Source: Bacteroidota bacterium
Lineage (GTDB): Bacteria; Bacteroidota; Bacteroidia; Chitinophagales; Chitinophagaceae
Direction: 5' to 3'
DNA length: 64,000 nt
Assembly: GCA_018268105.1 (NCBI GenBank)
Contig: JAFDXG010000005.1
Span: 1-64,000, forward strand
Of the stretch, positions 8,447-17,947 are shown piece after piece; within the stretch, counting starts at the first letter, position 1, and the number at the start of each line of letters is the position of its first letter. The translations under genes and the position numbers were made by a program. The notes beneath the pieces were generated by a model. The model was not told the origin of the DNA, did no database searches, and saw only the letters and a program-made list of their open reading frames with translations.

Positions 8447-9580
8447 ATGGCATCAATAGTTATACTGGGCCCTGCCCATCCATTGCGAGGTGGCTTAGCT
8501 ACTTTTGATCAAAGGCTTTGCAAACAATTTTTGAGTGAAGGACATAGCTGTACTATATATTCATTCTCTCTGCAATATCCTTCTTTTCTTTTCCCGGGTA
8601 CTACTCAATATTCCTCTGACCCTGCACCTGAAGATATAACTATCCGCAGTGTAATAAATTCTGTTAACCCGCTTAACTGGATAAAAACCGGTAACAGGCT
8701 GAGAAAAGAAAACCCGGATCTCATTATTGTACGCTATTGGCTTCCATTCATGGGTCCGGCATTGGGTACTATTTTGCGAAGAGTAAAAAAAAATAAACAT
8801 ACACAAATCGTTGCCATTACCGACAATGTCATCCCCCACGAAAAAAGGCCCGGCGACAAACTGTTTACCACTTATTTTCTGAAAAGTTGCGATGCTTTTG
8901 TAACCATGAGCGAAAAGGTAATGAATGATCTCCGGAAATTTGAACAAACAAAACCTGCCGTTCAGGTACTGCATCCTTTATATGACAACTTCGGCACACC
9001 GGTAAGTATTGAAGAAGCACGAAAAAAACTAAACCTTTCAACGGATGAAAAAATAATAGTATTCTTTGGTTTTATAAGGAAATATAAAGGACTGGATCTG
9101 CTCCTCGAAGCACTTCCAAAAGTAAATACTCCAGTAAGACTTTTAATAGCCGGTGAATTTTATGAAGATGAGAAACCCTATCTTGACCTGATACAACAGC
9201 ATGGGATAAGCGAAAATATTTTACTCCATACTCATTTCATTCCGGATGGAGAAGTGCGGAATTATATATGCGCTGCAGATGTGGTCATTCAGCCCTACCG
9301 TAATGCCACTCAAAGCGGCGTGACACCTCTGTGTTATTATTTCGAAAAGCCAATGATTGTAACCAATGTGGGCAGTTTACCTGTATTGGTTCCCGATATG
9401 AAAGCAGGATTAGTGTGTGCGCCAGTTCCCGCTTCAATTGCAATGGCAATTGACAAATATTTTTCTATCGGCAAAGATCATTTCATTCCCTATCTGCAGG
9501 AAGAAAAAAAGAAATATTCCTGGGAAAAGTTGACAAAAACTTTATTACATCTTGCCGGGCTTCTGTTCAAGGATTATTGA
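8447..9580 (+). CDS. Family 4 glycosyltransferase
   Basis: A 377-residue retaining GT-B enzyme. The N-terminal domain has the Gly-rich acceptor loop near GPAHPLRGGLATF. The C-terminal donor-binding domain has FFGFIRKYKGLDLLLEAL (about 204-221) and the family signature around residues 283-305 (YRNATQSGVTPLCYYFEKP, followed by VTNVGSLP), where the usual acidic EX7E positions are only partly kept. There are no membrane segments. It is the last gene of the cluster starting at 5649 and is predicted to add a sugar to a cell-surface glycan or lipid intermediate; the exact product is unknown. The next intact gene is convergent. Confidence 0.88.
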   Translation: MASIVILGPAHPLRGGLATFDQRLCKQFLSEGHSCTIYSFSLQYPSFLFPGTTQYSSDPAPEDITIRSVINSVNPLNWIKTGNRLRKENPDLIIVRYWLPFMGPALGTILRRVKKNKHTQIVAITDNVIPHEKRPGDKLFTTYFLKSCDAFVTMSEKVMNDLRKFEQTKPAVQVLHPLYDNFGTPVSIEEARKKLNLSTDEKIIVFFGFIRKYKGLDLLLEALPKVNTPVRLLIAGEFYEDEKPYLDLIQQHGISENILLHTHFIPDGEVRNYICAADVVIQPYRNATQSGVTPLCYYFEKPMIVTNVGSLPVLVPDMKAGLVCAPVPASIAMAIDKYFSIGKDHFIPYLQEEKKKYSWEKLTKTLLHLAGLLFKDY

Positions 9581-9581
9581 G

Positions 9582-9822
9582 ATAAAAAGGTTACCGTTCA
9601 TTTTTCTTACACTCTCTTTAATGCTGATTTTGATGGATCAGGAAAGTTACGCTCAACATACAACATTGGTTCCTTTGCACTAAAAGCACCAACACCTTAG
9701 TGTAGAATTTGCACGACACAACAAATGCATATCGTACTATCTATAAAGACAATAAAAAAAAGTTAACTTCACTTTGGAATGAATTTACCCCGATCTCTAA
9801 TAATCCCTGCCCTGAAGAATAG
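9582..9822 (+). pseudogene. Decayed remnant of an exported-protein gene
   Basis: No intact ORF covers 9581-9985, but part of it still reads like coding sequence. From 9582 one frame gives a signal-peptide-like stretch (KRLPFIFLTLSLMLIL ending at YAQ) and then a stop at 9681. A different frame from about 9700 gives a hydrophilic peptide with NAYRTIYKDNKKKLTSLWNE and a stop at 9820. A lost start codon, one frameshift and stops would explain this. I cannot assign a family. The stretch 9823-9985 holds only a palindrome and a terminator. Confidence 0.3.
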
Positions 9823-9922
9823 TATGAAACAGTAATTCTAAAACAATTATTTGTTTCTAAGTTCCTTTAATTACCCTGACCACAAAACGGCCTTGTGCCG
9901 AAAAGATGAATCGCTTGCGACT

Positions 9923-9938
9923 ACTGAATATATTCAGT
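9923..9938. other. Perfect 16-bp palindrome actgaatatattcagt
   Basis: An uninterrupted perfect palindrome in a gene-free stretch between convergent genes, 18 bases before a terminator. It could be a protein-binding site or a chance AT-rich palindrome. Confidence 0.4.
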
Positions 9939-9955
9939 GGTTAAAAGTATTAGAG

Positions 9956-9979
9956 GGTGCATATCCATGCACCTTTTTT
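9956..9979 (+). terminator. Rho-independent terminator on the plus strand
   Basis: Stem ggtgcat / atgcacc, loop atcc, then six T residues. It lies at the convergent end of the glycosyltransferase operon and the glycosidase gene. Confidence 0.8.
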
Positions 9980-9985
9980 ACTGTG

Positions 9986-11887
9986 TTACCTGCTCCCCGG
10001 GGACATATACCCCTTTTCCAAAAATTCCATAAATGTAAGCAGGGCACCCCAATGATAAAATGCATCCGCACTATTGACATCACCCCCCATCCCGGTGACG
10101 GAATTATAGTTTTCATATACTCCTCCATCGGCTTTCCAGTTTTTCATCAGCAACGCTTTTGATTTGGCAATAAGATCAGCCCTTGCTTCAGGCAACTTAT
10201 AATTTTGCATCCCCATATATACCAGAAAATTCATTGGACCCCATATTCTGCCGCGCCAATAGTCATTATCGCCAAATGCGGGGTCATTGCGTGCTATTGA
10301 TGGGAGAACATATTCGCCATAAAATTCGCCTGGATTAAAATAGTGCTCGCTGATCATACGCTCTGCCTGTTGCTGTGTACAGGCTTTTGCCAGCATTGGG
10401 TAAAAGTTGGTGGGCGATAACCGGTAACTTTTTATATCCGTATCTATACGCCTGTTTAGAAAAATACCAGTTGATTCATCCCACAGTGTCTGCAGCCTGC
10501 CAGTATATTGTGCGGCTCTTTTATCAAATTCACCCACATCATTTTTTCTGCCGAGTATCCCGGCAATTTCCGACAGGGAATGACAATCCATAATATACAT
10601 ACTCATCAGACCAACATCTGCCAGATCCATTGTATTTTTTGCTTTATTAAATGGCACGCTGTCATACATCGGCGAATTGTCAAGCCCGGATTCAAAAGCT
10701 GCTGCCTGCAGGTTGTGATGCTCAATTGTTTTAAGCGTATCTTCCACCGGGTTTGAACCCCAGCAAAGATAGCCCTCCCTATCGCGATGCCGGGGCCACC
10801 ATCTGTTCCAACTGAGCAGTTCATTGTACACTTCTTCCAGCAACCAGCGTTCTTTATATTTTTTGTAGATATTCAAAATAATGGTACTGCCTATTGGGGG
10901 TTGCGACCTGTCCCATGAGGTATTACCATAAGGCGATTGATAGTTTGGAATAAAACCTTCCGGAGTTATCGCTTTAGTAATTTCAATGACATTTGCATAA
11001 GCGAGATCTTTGTTAAAAAGTGATAGCATATACCCGGCGAAATAGGTATCCCAGTCGAACAATACAAATCCACCCCATCCATTACTCCATGATCTGCTAA
11101 CGGGAGTAATTACTCGATTATTTGGTGTGTCAAAAACGGAGTTCCAGGCAAGTATGGTTTGCATAGCCTTAAATGATTCGGAAAGTTCACCATAGCTGTC
11201 AATACGCCGTTGTGCCTTCTGGCGATGTTTTTCGATCACGGATTCAATTTGAGTAAGCGTTCTTTGTTTACCCGTACAAATTCCCAATACTTCAATGCTC
11301 TTGAAAGTAAGATGCGGAGCAGTAGTTACAGAATAAGCATCCTGTACAGGATTGGCAGTGGCATATACGGTAATATTTTTTTGATCAAATTTACCAACCA
11401 GTGTATTCCCCTGTCGTCCTGTCAATCCTTTTCTGTTCCACAAAAGCCCCGCTTCAATTACCACATAATTTTCCTTGCTGTTAACTGGTGAAATAAGGAT
11501 ATACTGGTCATCATTTTCCGCTGCGGTTTGTATGTTTATGGTTTCACCCTTATAGGTTACCGTTATACTTGTATAGCTTCCATCATCAGACCGGAGTCCG
11601 GGAATTATTTTTTCAGGACGTTTAAGAATATCTGCCGCTTTAAAAAAATTTTTCACATACTCAGGGTTGCCAGGGCGGGTAAGACAAATATTGATAGCAA
11701 AGCCCTCTGGCAGCAAAACATGTGAAAGAAAACTATTACTGTACCAGGTATTCCACCCTGAAGCCAGCTTATGCTGAAGCGCATTATACTCCGGGGTAAC
11801 AATATGACGGTTCACCGGTTGGGCATAACCGGTTGCCATGATACCAAAACTCAAAGCCAGAGTCAATCGAAATTTCCTATTGATCAT
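9986..11887 (-). CDS. Secreted MGH1-like / trehalase-like (alpha/alpha)6 glycosidase
   Basis: A 633-residue protein from the preferred ATG. It has a signal peptide of about 22 residues ending at YAQ, a beta-sandwich N-terminal domain to about residue 230, then an (alpha/alpha)6 barrel resembling the MGH1-like, GH63 and GH37 group. Visible barrel motifs are WDTYFAGYMLSLFN, GFIPNYQSPYGNTSWDRSQPPIGS, WNRWWPRHRDREGYLCWG, and near the end YWRGRIWGPMNFLVYMG. The Asp in SWDRSQPP and the acidic ESG/DNSPMYD region are candidates for catalysis by analogy with that group. It is probably periplasmic or exported and acts on alpha-linked oligosaccharides; the substrate is not evident. An upstream in-frame ATG at 11911 would place charged residues before the signal peptide, so 11887 is preferred. 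Confidence 0.82.
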   Translation of the reverse strand: MINRKFRLTLALSFGIMATGYAQPVNRHIVTPEYNALQHKLASGWNTWYSNSFLSHVLLPEGFAINICLTRPGNPEYVKNFFKAADILKRPEKIIPGLRSDDGSYTSITVTYKGETINIQTAAENDDQYILISPVNSKENYVVIEAGLLWNRKGLTGRQGNTLVGKFDQKNITVYATANPVQDAYSVTTAPHLTFKSIEVLGICTGKQRTLTQIESVIEKHRQKAQRRIDSYGELSESFKAMQTILAWNSVFDTPNNRVITPVSRSWSNGWGGFVLFDWDTYFAGYMLSLFNKDLAYANVIEITKAITPEGFIPNYQSPYGNTSWDRSQPPIGSTIILNIYKKYKERWLLEEVYNELLSWNRWWPRHRDREGYLCWGSNPVEDTLKTIEHHNLQAAAFESGLDNSPMYDSVPFNKAKNTMDLADVGLMSMYIMDCHSLSEIAGILGRKNDVGEFDKRAAQYTGRLQTLWDESTGIFLNRRIDTDIKSYRLSPTNFYPMLAKACTQQQAERMISEHYFNPGEFYGEYVLPSIARNDPAFGDNDYWRGRIWGPMNFLVYMGMQNYKLPEARADLIAKSKALLMKNWKADGGVYENYNSVTGMGGDVNSADAFYHWGALLTFMEFLEKGYMSPGSR

Positions 11888-11970
11888 ACGGTTTAAGTTT
11901 GAATAGACCATCTTAATAAAATGATCGTCCAGATAAATATACTGTAGAATTTTATCTGATTCGTTGCTTT

Positions 11971-13344
11971 TTAAATTGCTTTGCTAAATAAATGCAAACC
12001 CGGAGATTCGGGTTTCCGCCTAAGGTGGAGATCAAATGCACTGCAGATATTTCTTATAAAATAATGTCCCTGTGAAGTTAGCTTTAATTCCCTATCATTA
12101 AACTCTATCAGTCCATCTGCTAAAGGCTGATCCAGATGGGGAAAACAAAATTCATGCAACAAAGCAATATCTGCACTCCGGAAAGTAGTATATCCATTAC
12201 AGGAAATATTATTGATATACTTACGGAATGCAATATCCTCATCATTCAAAAAATAACCCCGTTGAACCGCCAGGCTACCATTATTGATGTTATCATAATA
12301 GTCATGAAGATTTTTATTATTCTGAGCAAAAGCAATACCGGTATCACTGATAGAGGACACTCCAAGCCCCAGGAGGATACCTGAGTCCTGTACCGTGTAT
12401 CCCATAAAATTTCTGTGAATTCGCCCTTGCTTCCGTGCAATATAAAGCTCATCATCCACCAGCGCAAAATGATCCATACCAATATCGTGATATCCTGCAG
12501 ACAAAAGTAGTTGCCGGCCGTGCAGGTATAATTTCATTTTTATATCCGGTGCAGGCAAATCTGATTCGCTAAATAATCGTTGTGCCCTGCTCGTCCAGGG
12601 TACATGTGCATAACTGTAAAATGCAATACGGTCGGGCTTTAGCGCTATTACCTCACGAATTGTTGAATCAATGCTATTCAGATTCTGCAGCGGTAATCCA
12701 TATATCAGGTCGAAGTTTACCGAAGTAAATCCAGCCGTTCTTGCATCATCGGTTGCACGTCTTACCTGCTGTGCAGGTTGTATCCTGTTAATTACCCGCT
12801 GTACTTCGGGATCAAGATCCTGTACACCATAACTGATTCGTTTGAAGCCTGCCTTATATAATGTATCTAAATGTTCCCGCGTAGTATTATTTGGATGTCC
12901 TTCTATACTGAATACATGCCTGGGATGAACAACACTATCACGTAAAAAAATATTAAGCAGGCTGGTAAGATTTTTAGGAGAAAAAAAAGTAGGTGTACCT
13001 CCACCAAGATGTATTTCTCTTATTACAGGATGCTCTTTCATTAAAGCCCTGTAAAGACGCCATTCTTTTTGAACAGCTTCTATATACAACTTCTCTACAC
13101 TATGATTAGTAGTAATTTTTTTATTGCAACCGCAGTAGGTACACAAAGATTCACAAAAAGGAAGATGGATATACAAACTGATACCAGTACGGCTGTTTTG
13201 TATGGCAAATTGCTCACTAAAAACCCGCTCCCAGGCTTGCTTATCAATTTTATCGTTCCAGAACGGCACTGTGGGATAACTTGTATAGCGCGGAACGGGT
13301 TGGTTATATCTTGCTATCAATTCAGATTCTATACTATCTGCCAT
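11971..13344 (-). CDS. hemN: Oxygen-independent coproporphyrinogen III oxidase
   Basis: Radical-SAM enzyme that decarboxylates coproporphyrinogen III to protoporphyrinogen IX without oxygen, in haem synthesis. The 457 residues are typical for HemN. The start ELIARYNQPVPRYTSYPTVPFW is the family's N-terminal signature, and HLPFCESLCTYCGCN carries the CxxxCxxC cluster ligands plus the extra HemN Cys. HLGGGTPTF and the long C-terminal HemN domain (GLGVSSIS, then a winged-helix-like segment) follow. This distinguishes it from the shorter HemW proteins. It stands alone, with an 84-base gap to the glycosidase. No FNR-like site was identified upstream. Confidence 0.95.
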   Translation of the reverse strand: MADSIESELIARYNQPVPRYTSYPTVPFWNDKIDKQAWERVFSEQFAIQNSRTGISLYIHLPFCESLCTYCGCNKKITTNHSVEKLYIEAVQKEWRLYRALMKEHPVIREIHLGGGTPTFFSPKNLTSLLNIFLRDSVVHPRHVFSIEGHPNNTTREHLDTLYKAGFKRISYGVQDLDPEVQRVINRIQPAQQVRRATDDARTAGFTSVNFDLIYGLPLQNLNSIDSTIREVIALKPDRIAFYSYAHVPWTSRAQRLFSESDLPAPDIKMKLYLHGRQLLLSAGYHDIGMDHFALVDDELYIARKQGRIHRNFMGYTVQDSGILLGLGVSSISDTGIAFAQNNKNLHDYYDNINNGSLAVQRGYFLNDEDIAFRKYINNISCNGYTTFRSADIALLHEFCFPHLDQPLADGLIEFNDRELKLTSQGHYFIRNICSAFDLHLRRKPESPGLHLFSKAI

Positions 13345-13411
13345 AAAACAAAATTATTGCATTGGTAAAATTGCAAAGCTGATATTGATAGAAAACAAAT
13401 ATGATTTTTAT

Positions 13412-14873
13412 CAGCAGACCCAAAAAATACGAACCGGTAAAAACGGAAAATGGATGACCACACTGAATAATGAACCGCGGGAGGATCCTACACTTTAACC
13501 ATAAAAGGGAAAAACACTTTAGCAGTAAATGACGTATATGTAGGTGAAGTGTGGATATGCTCCGGGCAATCCAATATGGAGATGCCGATTGCCGGCTGGG
13601 GAACTATTCCAAAATTTAAAAGTGCCGGTGGGGCTGATTAACAGTTCCTGGGGTGGTACAATGGTGGAAACCTGGATCAGCAGGCAGGCTTTTGAAAATA
13701 GTGATGAATTTAAATCCATGATTGCCGATATGCCTCAACTGAGTCTTGATTCAATAGAAAAAGCAAAAGATGCAGCATTACTAAAGAAGATAGAAGGGAA
13801 GCAAGGCTCCATCAATAGCATTGATGCCCGAACCTGGATGAACAGTAATACCGACGACAGCCATTGGGCTCAAATGAAAATACCCGAATACTGGGATACC
13901 AAAGAATATCCGGGTTTGGACGGAATAGTCTGATTTCGTAAAAACGATAATTTATCCGAATCCGATGCAGGTAAACCTGCCACACTATCTGTATCCATGA
14001 TTAACGATAATGATATTATTTATATAAATGGAATAAAGGTGGGAAGTACCACCGGACATAATATTCCCAGAAACTATACCATTCCTGCCGGGATACTGAA
14101 AGCAGGTGAAAACATTATTGCTATACAGGTAGAAGATATAGGAGCCAGTGGTGGTATATATAGGGATGACAAAGACGTTTATACCACTGTTAAAAATCAG
14201 AAAATAAATCTTGCCGGTGAATGGAAATATAAAATAGAAAAGATAACTAAGTCCACAGCTTCGGTTGGGCCTAATAGTTATCCCACGCTTTTATTCAATA
14301 CAATGATCAACCCTATTATTCCCTATGGTATGCGTGGCGTTATTTGGTACCAGGGTGAAAGCAATGCCGGAAGGGCTTATCAGTATGCCAAAGCGTTCCC
14401 TCTAATGATTAACGACTGGCACAATCGCTGGCATGAAGATAATTTTCCTTTTTACTTTGTACAGTTGGCCAGCTTTAATGCAGGAAATGGCAACAGCATA
14501 AAAGGAAGTACATGGGCAGAGCTTCGTGAAGCACAAACCCGCACCCTTTCATTACCCAATACCGGCATGGCTATTACAACTGATATTGAAAACCCTACCG
14601 ATATTCACCCAAAAGACAATCAGAATGTGGGTAAAAGGCTTTGAGATAGCAAGTGCTGACAAAGTATTTCATTATGCAAAAGCTGAAATAAATGGCAATA
14701 CAGTGGTAGTATATGCAGATGATGTACCTTCGCCTGTAGCTGTGCGTTATGGATGGTGTGATGATGCCGGAGATGACAACTTATTCAATAAAGAAGGCTT
14801 CCCTGCCGGACCGTTCAGAACCGATAACTGGCCTGGTATTAAAGAAAACTCTAAGTATATGATAAGAAGGTAA
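13412..14873 (+). pseudogene. Sialate O-acetylesterase (SASA family) pseudogene, several lesions
   Basis: Family pieces appear in order but in different frames. First, after a truncated 5' end, a TGKNGKW region is followed by a frame slip near 13470. Second, [16 protein letters not shown] at 13540-13593 carries the catalytic-Ser motif GQSNM. Third, a deletion of roughly 60-90 codons plus a frame change near 13595-13605 joins to [15 protein letters not shown]. Fourth, a TGA at 13931-13933 replaces an expected Trp codon before FRK. Fifth, after IWYQGESNAGRAYQY, the segments NVGKRL and KGFEIASADKV are joined near 14630 with a frame change, removing about 80 codons. What remains is ordinary coding sequence, so decay looks recent. 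It neighbours another glycan gene at 9986. Confidence 0.88.
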
Positions 14874-15041
14874 ACCTGTTTTATTCATTTTGCCGGATAC
14901 GTTTGAAGGTGAAATGTAAGACAATAGACTTGAAAAGTTTAAAGGTTATCGTTTTCAGTTTATCGTATCACCTCTTACGTTTGACATCTATCACCTAATT
15001 ACAGCTTAAAGAATGATTGAACGGTTTTTAAAATTTATTGT

Positions 15042-16262
15042 ATGAAAACAGGATATGAAAGTATGGGGTCTGCTGCTATACACGCCACTGCCGGTGATAT
15101 TAGCGAGCATGCCCACCTGATGCCCATCTTTGCTACTTCCACCTTCACTTTTGATAGTGCCGATCAGGGGATGAAAAGATTTGCAGGCCAAGAACCCGGG
15201 TATACCTATTCCCGGTTTGGTAACCCCACTACCAATGCTGCAGCAGATGTAGTAGCCACACTCGAAGCATTTGGGATCAAAACAGAAGAGGGTTCCCCGT
15301 TATCATTAAAAGCAATTCTAACTTCAAGCGGGCAGTCTGCAATGGCTGCCATGTTCATGTCCAATATTTCTGCAGGAGATACGGTACTCTCACATTATTC
15401 TTTATATGGAGGTACACATGAATTTCTTTTTGGATTCTTAAAACGCTTTGGTATCAATACCCTTATTGACAACTTCAGCGATCTCAATGCCGTAGAGGAT
15501 ATTCTTAAAAAAAATCCGTCGGTTAAAATGATCCATATCGAAACACCGGCCAATCCCACGATGCAATGTATTGACCTCGCTGCAGTTTGCAGTATAGCAA
15601 AGAGATATGGAGTAAAAGTAACTGTTGATAATACTTTTGCCACTCCCTATCTGCAACAGCCGTTTAAGTATGGTGTGGATTTTGTTTTTCATTCTACTAC
15701 TAAATTTCTAAATGGTCATGGCACTTCTATAGGCGGGGTATTGGCAGGCAGAGATATAAACTTTATGAACAAACAGTGTTACCAAACTGTAAAATTGCTT
15801 GGCGCCAACAGCAATCCATTTGATGCATTCCTGCTGATACAAGGTATAAAGACTCTGGAACTCCGAATGAAACAACACTGCAACAATGCACTGGAAGTAG
15901 CTACATTTCTCGAAAATCATAAAGCCATAGCCAAAGTAAATTATAACGGACTTCCCTCCCACCCCGATTACAAAACATCTGCAAAACAGATGCGGCATCC
16001 GGGTGCTGTACTCAGTTTTGAATTAAAAGAAGGGTTTGAAGGAGGTAAAAAATTTATTGACCGTTTAAATATGTGTGTAAGGGCAGTATCGCTGGGCACT
16101 GTGGATACGCTAATATCACATCCGGCATCTATGTCTCATTCCGGTATGTTGCGCGACGACAGGATTGCAGCCGGCATTACTGACGGATTGATCAGGATGA
16201 GCGTCGGATTGGAAAATATTTCTGATATCCTAAAAGATTTAGATCAGGCATTATCCTGGTAA
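15042..16262 (+). CDS. Cys/Met metabolism PLP-dependent enzyme (cystathionine gamma-synthase / methionine gamma-lyase type)
   Basis: A 406-residue fold-type I PLP enzyme. The PLP Lys is K221 in HSTTKFLNGHG, YSRFGNPTTNA (about 56-66) contacts phosphate from the neighbouring subunit, SSGQSAM (95-101) binds cofactor phosphate, ETPANPT (167-173) is the usual signature, and VDNTFATPYLQQP holds the ring-binding Asp. The C-terminal SLGTVDTLISHPASMSH and RMSVGLE are also typical. The family includes gamma-synthases, lyases and O-acetylhomoserine sulfhydrylases that cannot be told apart from motifs alone. The SLGTVDTLISHPASMSH end is common to lyase and synthase groups. No met or cys gene is adjacent, so context does not settle the reaction. 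Confidence 0.9.
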   Translation: MKTGYESMGSAAIHATAGDISEHAHLMPIFATSTFTFDSADQGMKRFAGQEPGYTYSRFGNPTTNAAADVVATLEAFGIKTEEGSPLSLKAILTSSGQSAMAAMFMSNISAGDTVLSHYSLYGGTHEFLFGFLKRFGINTLIDNFSDLNAVEDILKKNPSVKMIHIETPANPTMQCIDLAAVCSIAKRYGVKVTVDNTFATPYLQQPFKYGVDFVFHSTTKFLNGHGTSIGGVLAGRDINFMNKQCYQTVKLLGANSNPFDAFLLIQGIKTLELRMKQHCNNALEVATFLENHKAIAKVNYNGLPSHPDYKTSAKQMRHPGAVLSFELKEGFEGGKKFIDRLNMCVRAVSLGTVDTLISHPASMSHSGMLRDDRIAAGITDGLIRMSVGLENISDILKDLDQALSW

Positions 16263-16330
16263 AAGCTCAGCAAAACAACTATAACAATAAATAAATAACC
16301 GTTGCAGAACGAAAAATTTATTTTTGTCGT

Positions 16331-17575
16331 TTGAATATTGATAATATTCATAAATCTGTGCTTAAGTGTATTACAATTTTTGGTATCATTATTCTCCTTC
16401 TATCGTTCAAAGCGGGTGGACAAACGATCTACCTTGATACTATTCCGGCACAACCGTCTGTACCTCAGAGAGATATTACAGACTACCTGCGCAAATGGTT
16501 TAGCTTCAAGCCTTCAGAAAAAACCGGGAGCATGCAGCCTGGCGATCATCTCACGGTGTCTGTTTTACCAGCAGCAGGTTATACATTACAAACCCGGCTT
16601 GCTGCCATACTAAGCGGTAATATCGTCTTCTACACATCGGCAAATCCCAACGCAAAACTCTCTGTTGTTAATGCTAATATCACTTACACCCAAAATGCAC
16701 AATTCACCATTCCTATACAATCCAATGTATGGCTTCCGGGCAACAAATGGAACCTTACCGGTGACTGGCGTTATATGAAATATCCGCAAAGCACTTTCGG
16801 ACTTGGTAGTGATGCCAGTTTGCTAAATGAAGAACCGATGGATTATCAATATATCCGCATATATCAGAATATCCTCAAAAAAATTACATCTAACTTTTCA
16901 GCAGGCATTGGTTATAATCTTGACTATCACTGGAAAATTTCTTCTTCAGCAACGAATCACGACATGGATTCTGATTACATACTTTATGGTGCAGGAGCGA
17001 AAACAGTATCATCAGGAATCACTTTGAATTTAACCTTTGACACCCGCAAAAATATTATCAACCCGCTGGATGGTCTTTTAATTGCAGCTATGCTTCGTAA
17101 CAATTCTACCCGAATGGGCAGCAGTAGCAACTGGCAGTCGCTGATGATAGATATAAGAAAATATTTTATGCTACAGGGCAACCGAAAACAAGTGCTGGCA
17201 TTATGGAGTTACAACTGGCTGGTACTTGGTGGTAAACCTCCCTACCTTGATTTGCCATCAACCGGATGGGATGGGTACAATAACTCAGGAAGAGGATTTA
17301 TACAAGGACGATACCGGGGAGAAAAAATGGTCTATCTTGAGTCCGAATACCGGTTTGATATCACAAATAATGGACTGCTGGGTGCTACAATCTTTGCCAA
17401 TGCTGAAAGTTTTTCGGGACTCAATTCTCAAAAACTGCAATCTGTTCAACCCGGGGCAGGATTAGGACTCCGCATTAAACTTAATAAAAAATCTGACACT
17501 AATATTGCCATAGATTATGGCTTCGGCACTCAGGGGTCAAAAGGGTTATTTGTAAATATAGGTGAAGTGTTTTAA
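16331..17575 (+). CDS. Omp85/BamA-type outer-membrane beta-barrel protein without POTRA domains
   Basis: A 414-residue exported protein with a signal peptide (hydrophobic stretch near 13-28, cleavage around GGQT). A short linker (about 35-60, rich in Ser, Lys and Pro) leads into a barrel with alternating aromatic strands. The region GRGFIQGRYRGEKMVYLESEYRF is the conserved loop and strand of the Omp85 surface-antigen barrel, including the RGxxQGRYR element. POTRA repeats, needed for BAM function, are missing, so this is a stand-alone barrel of unknown substrate. The only in-frame start of sensible length is TTG at 16331, as the next Met is about 70 residues in; a TATTTTTG box lies at 16319-16326, so the transcript would be nearly leaderless. 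Confidence 0.82.
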   Translation: MNIDNIHKSVLKCITIFGIIILLLSFKAGGQTIYLDTIPAQPSVPQRDITDYLRKWFSFKPSEKTGSMQPGDHLTVSVLPAAGYTLQTRLAAILSGNIVFYTSANPNAKLSVVNANITYTQNAQFTIPIQSNVWLPGNKWNLTGDWRYMKYPQSTFGLGSDASLLNEEPMDYQYIRIYQNILKKITSNFSAGIGYNLDYHWKISSSATNHDMDSDYILYGAGAKTVSSGITLNLTFDTRKNIINPLDGLLIAAMLRNNSTRMGSSSNWQSLMIDIRKYFMLQGNRKQVLALWSYNWLVLGGKPPYLDLPSTGWDGYNNSGRGFIQGRYRGEKMVYLESEYRFDITNNGLLGATIFANAESFSGLNSQKLQSVQPGAGLGLRIKLNKKSDTNIAIDYGFGTQGSKGLFVNIGEVF

Positions 17576-17638
17576 TAGGGTTGCCAGGCAAAGAGAGGAG
17601 AATGGGGGTTTATAGTTTTATGTTTATGGTTCTAAGTA

Positions 17639-17812
17639 TCATGTTCTTCGTAATTCCTCCAAAGTTCTTCCGTAGTTTTCGGGAAACAGTTTCATATACA
17701 CATGCATAGCACATTCTTTCAAATCAGGGTACATTTTATTTTTGAAGGGAAGCTGAAATAAACCTTTAACTGTGGCCATAATATATACGATTTTGGTATG
17801 TTCCGCAAACAT
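17639..17812 (-). CDS. Small hypothetical protein (57 aa, or 46 aa from the second Met)
   Basis: An ORF of 57 codons in the 372-base gap between the barrel gene and asnB. The peptide contains MATVKGLFQLPFKNKMYPD followed by an amphipathic Lys/Glu-rich helix ending LEELRRT. Internal Met codons at residue 12 (17779) and residue 27 are alternative starts. Amino acid content is balanced and protein-like rather than random translation, which is why I list it. There is no signal peptide, no membrane segment and no family I recognise. It diverges from asnB. If it is not a gene, the region simply holds the asnB upstream sequence. Confidence 0.45.
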   Translation of the reverse strand: MFAEHTKIVYIMATVKGLFQLPFKNKMYPDLKECAMHVYMKLFPENYGRTLEELRRT

Positions 17813-17878
17813 TTAATTAAATGTTTTCTGCAATTATTTATAAATTTTTGAAAATTTTTTATTCAAACTTGAAAAATG

Positions 17879-17909
17879 TTTGCAATTCGGAGGTAATTCT
17901 ATAATTTTG
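17879..17909 (+). promoter_or_regulatory. Bacteroidota promoter of asnB
   Basis: A -33 element TTTG (17879-17882) and a -7 element TAATTTTG (17902-17909), an exact TAnnTTTG, separated by 19 bases. This is the best full match to the Bacteroidota sigma consensus in the window. The predicted transcription start is near 17913, leaving a leader of about 35 bases before the ATG at 17948. Confidence 0.7.
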
Positions 17910-17947
17910 ATGAATATTTTTAACCTAAAGAAATAAAAAATCGCATT

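Noticed and set aside
9851..10162. Plus-strand ORF of 103 codons
   Set aside because: It spans the palindrome and terminator and then runs antisense to the glycosidase gene.
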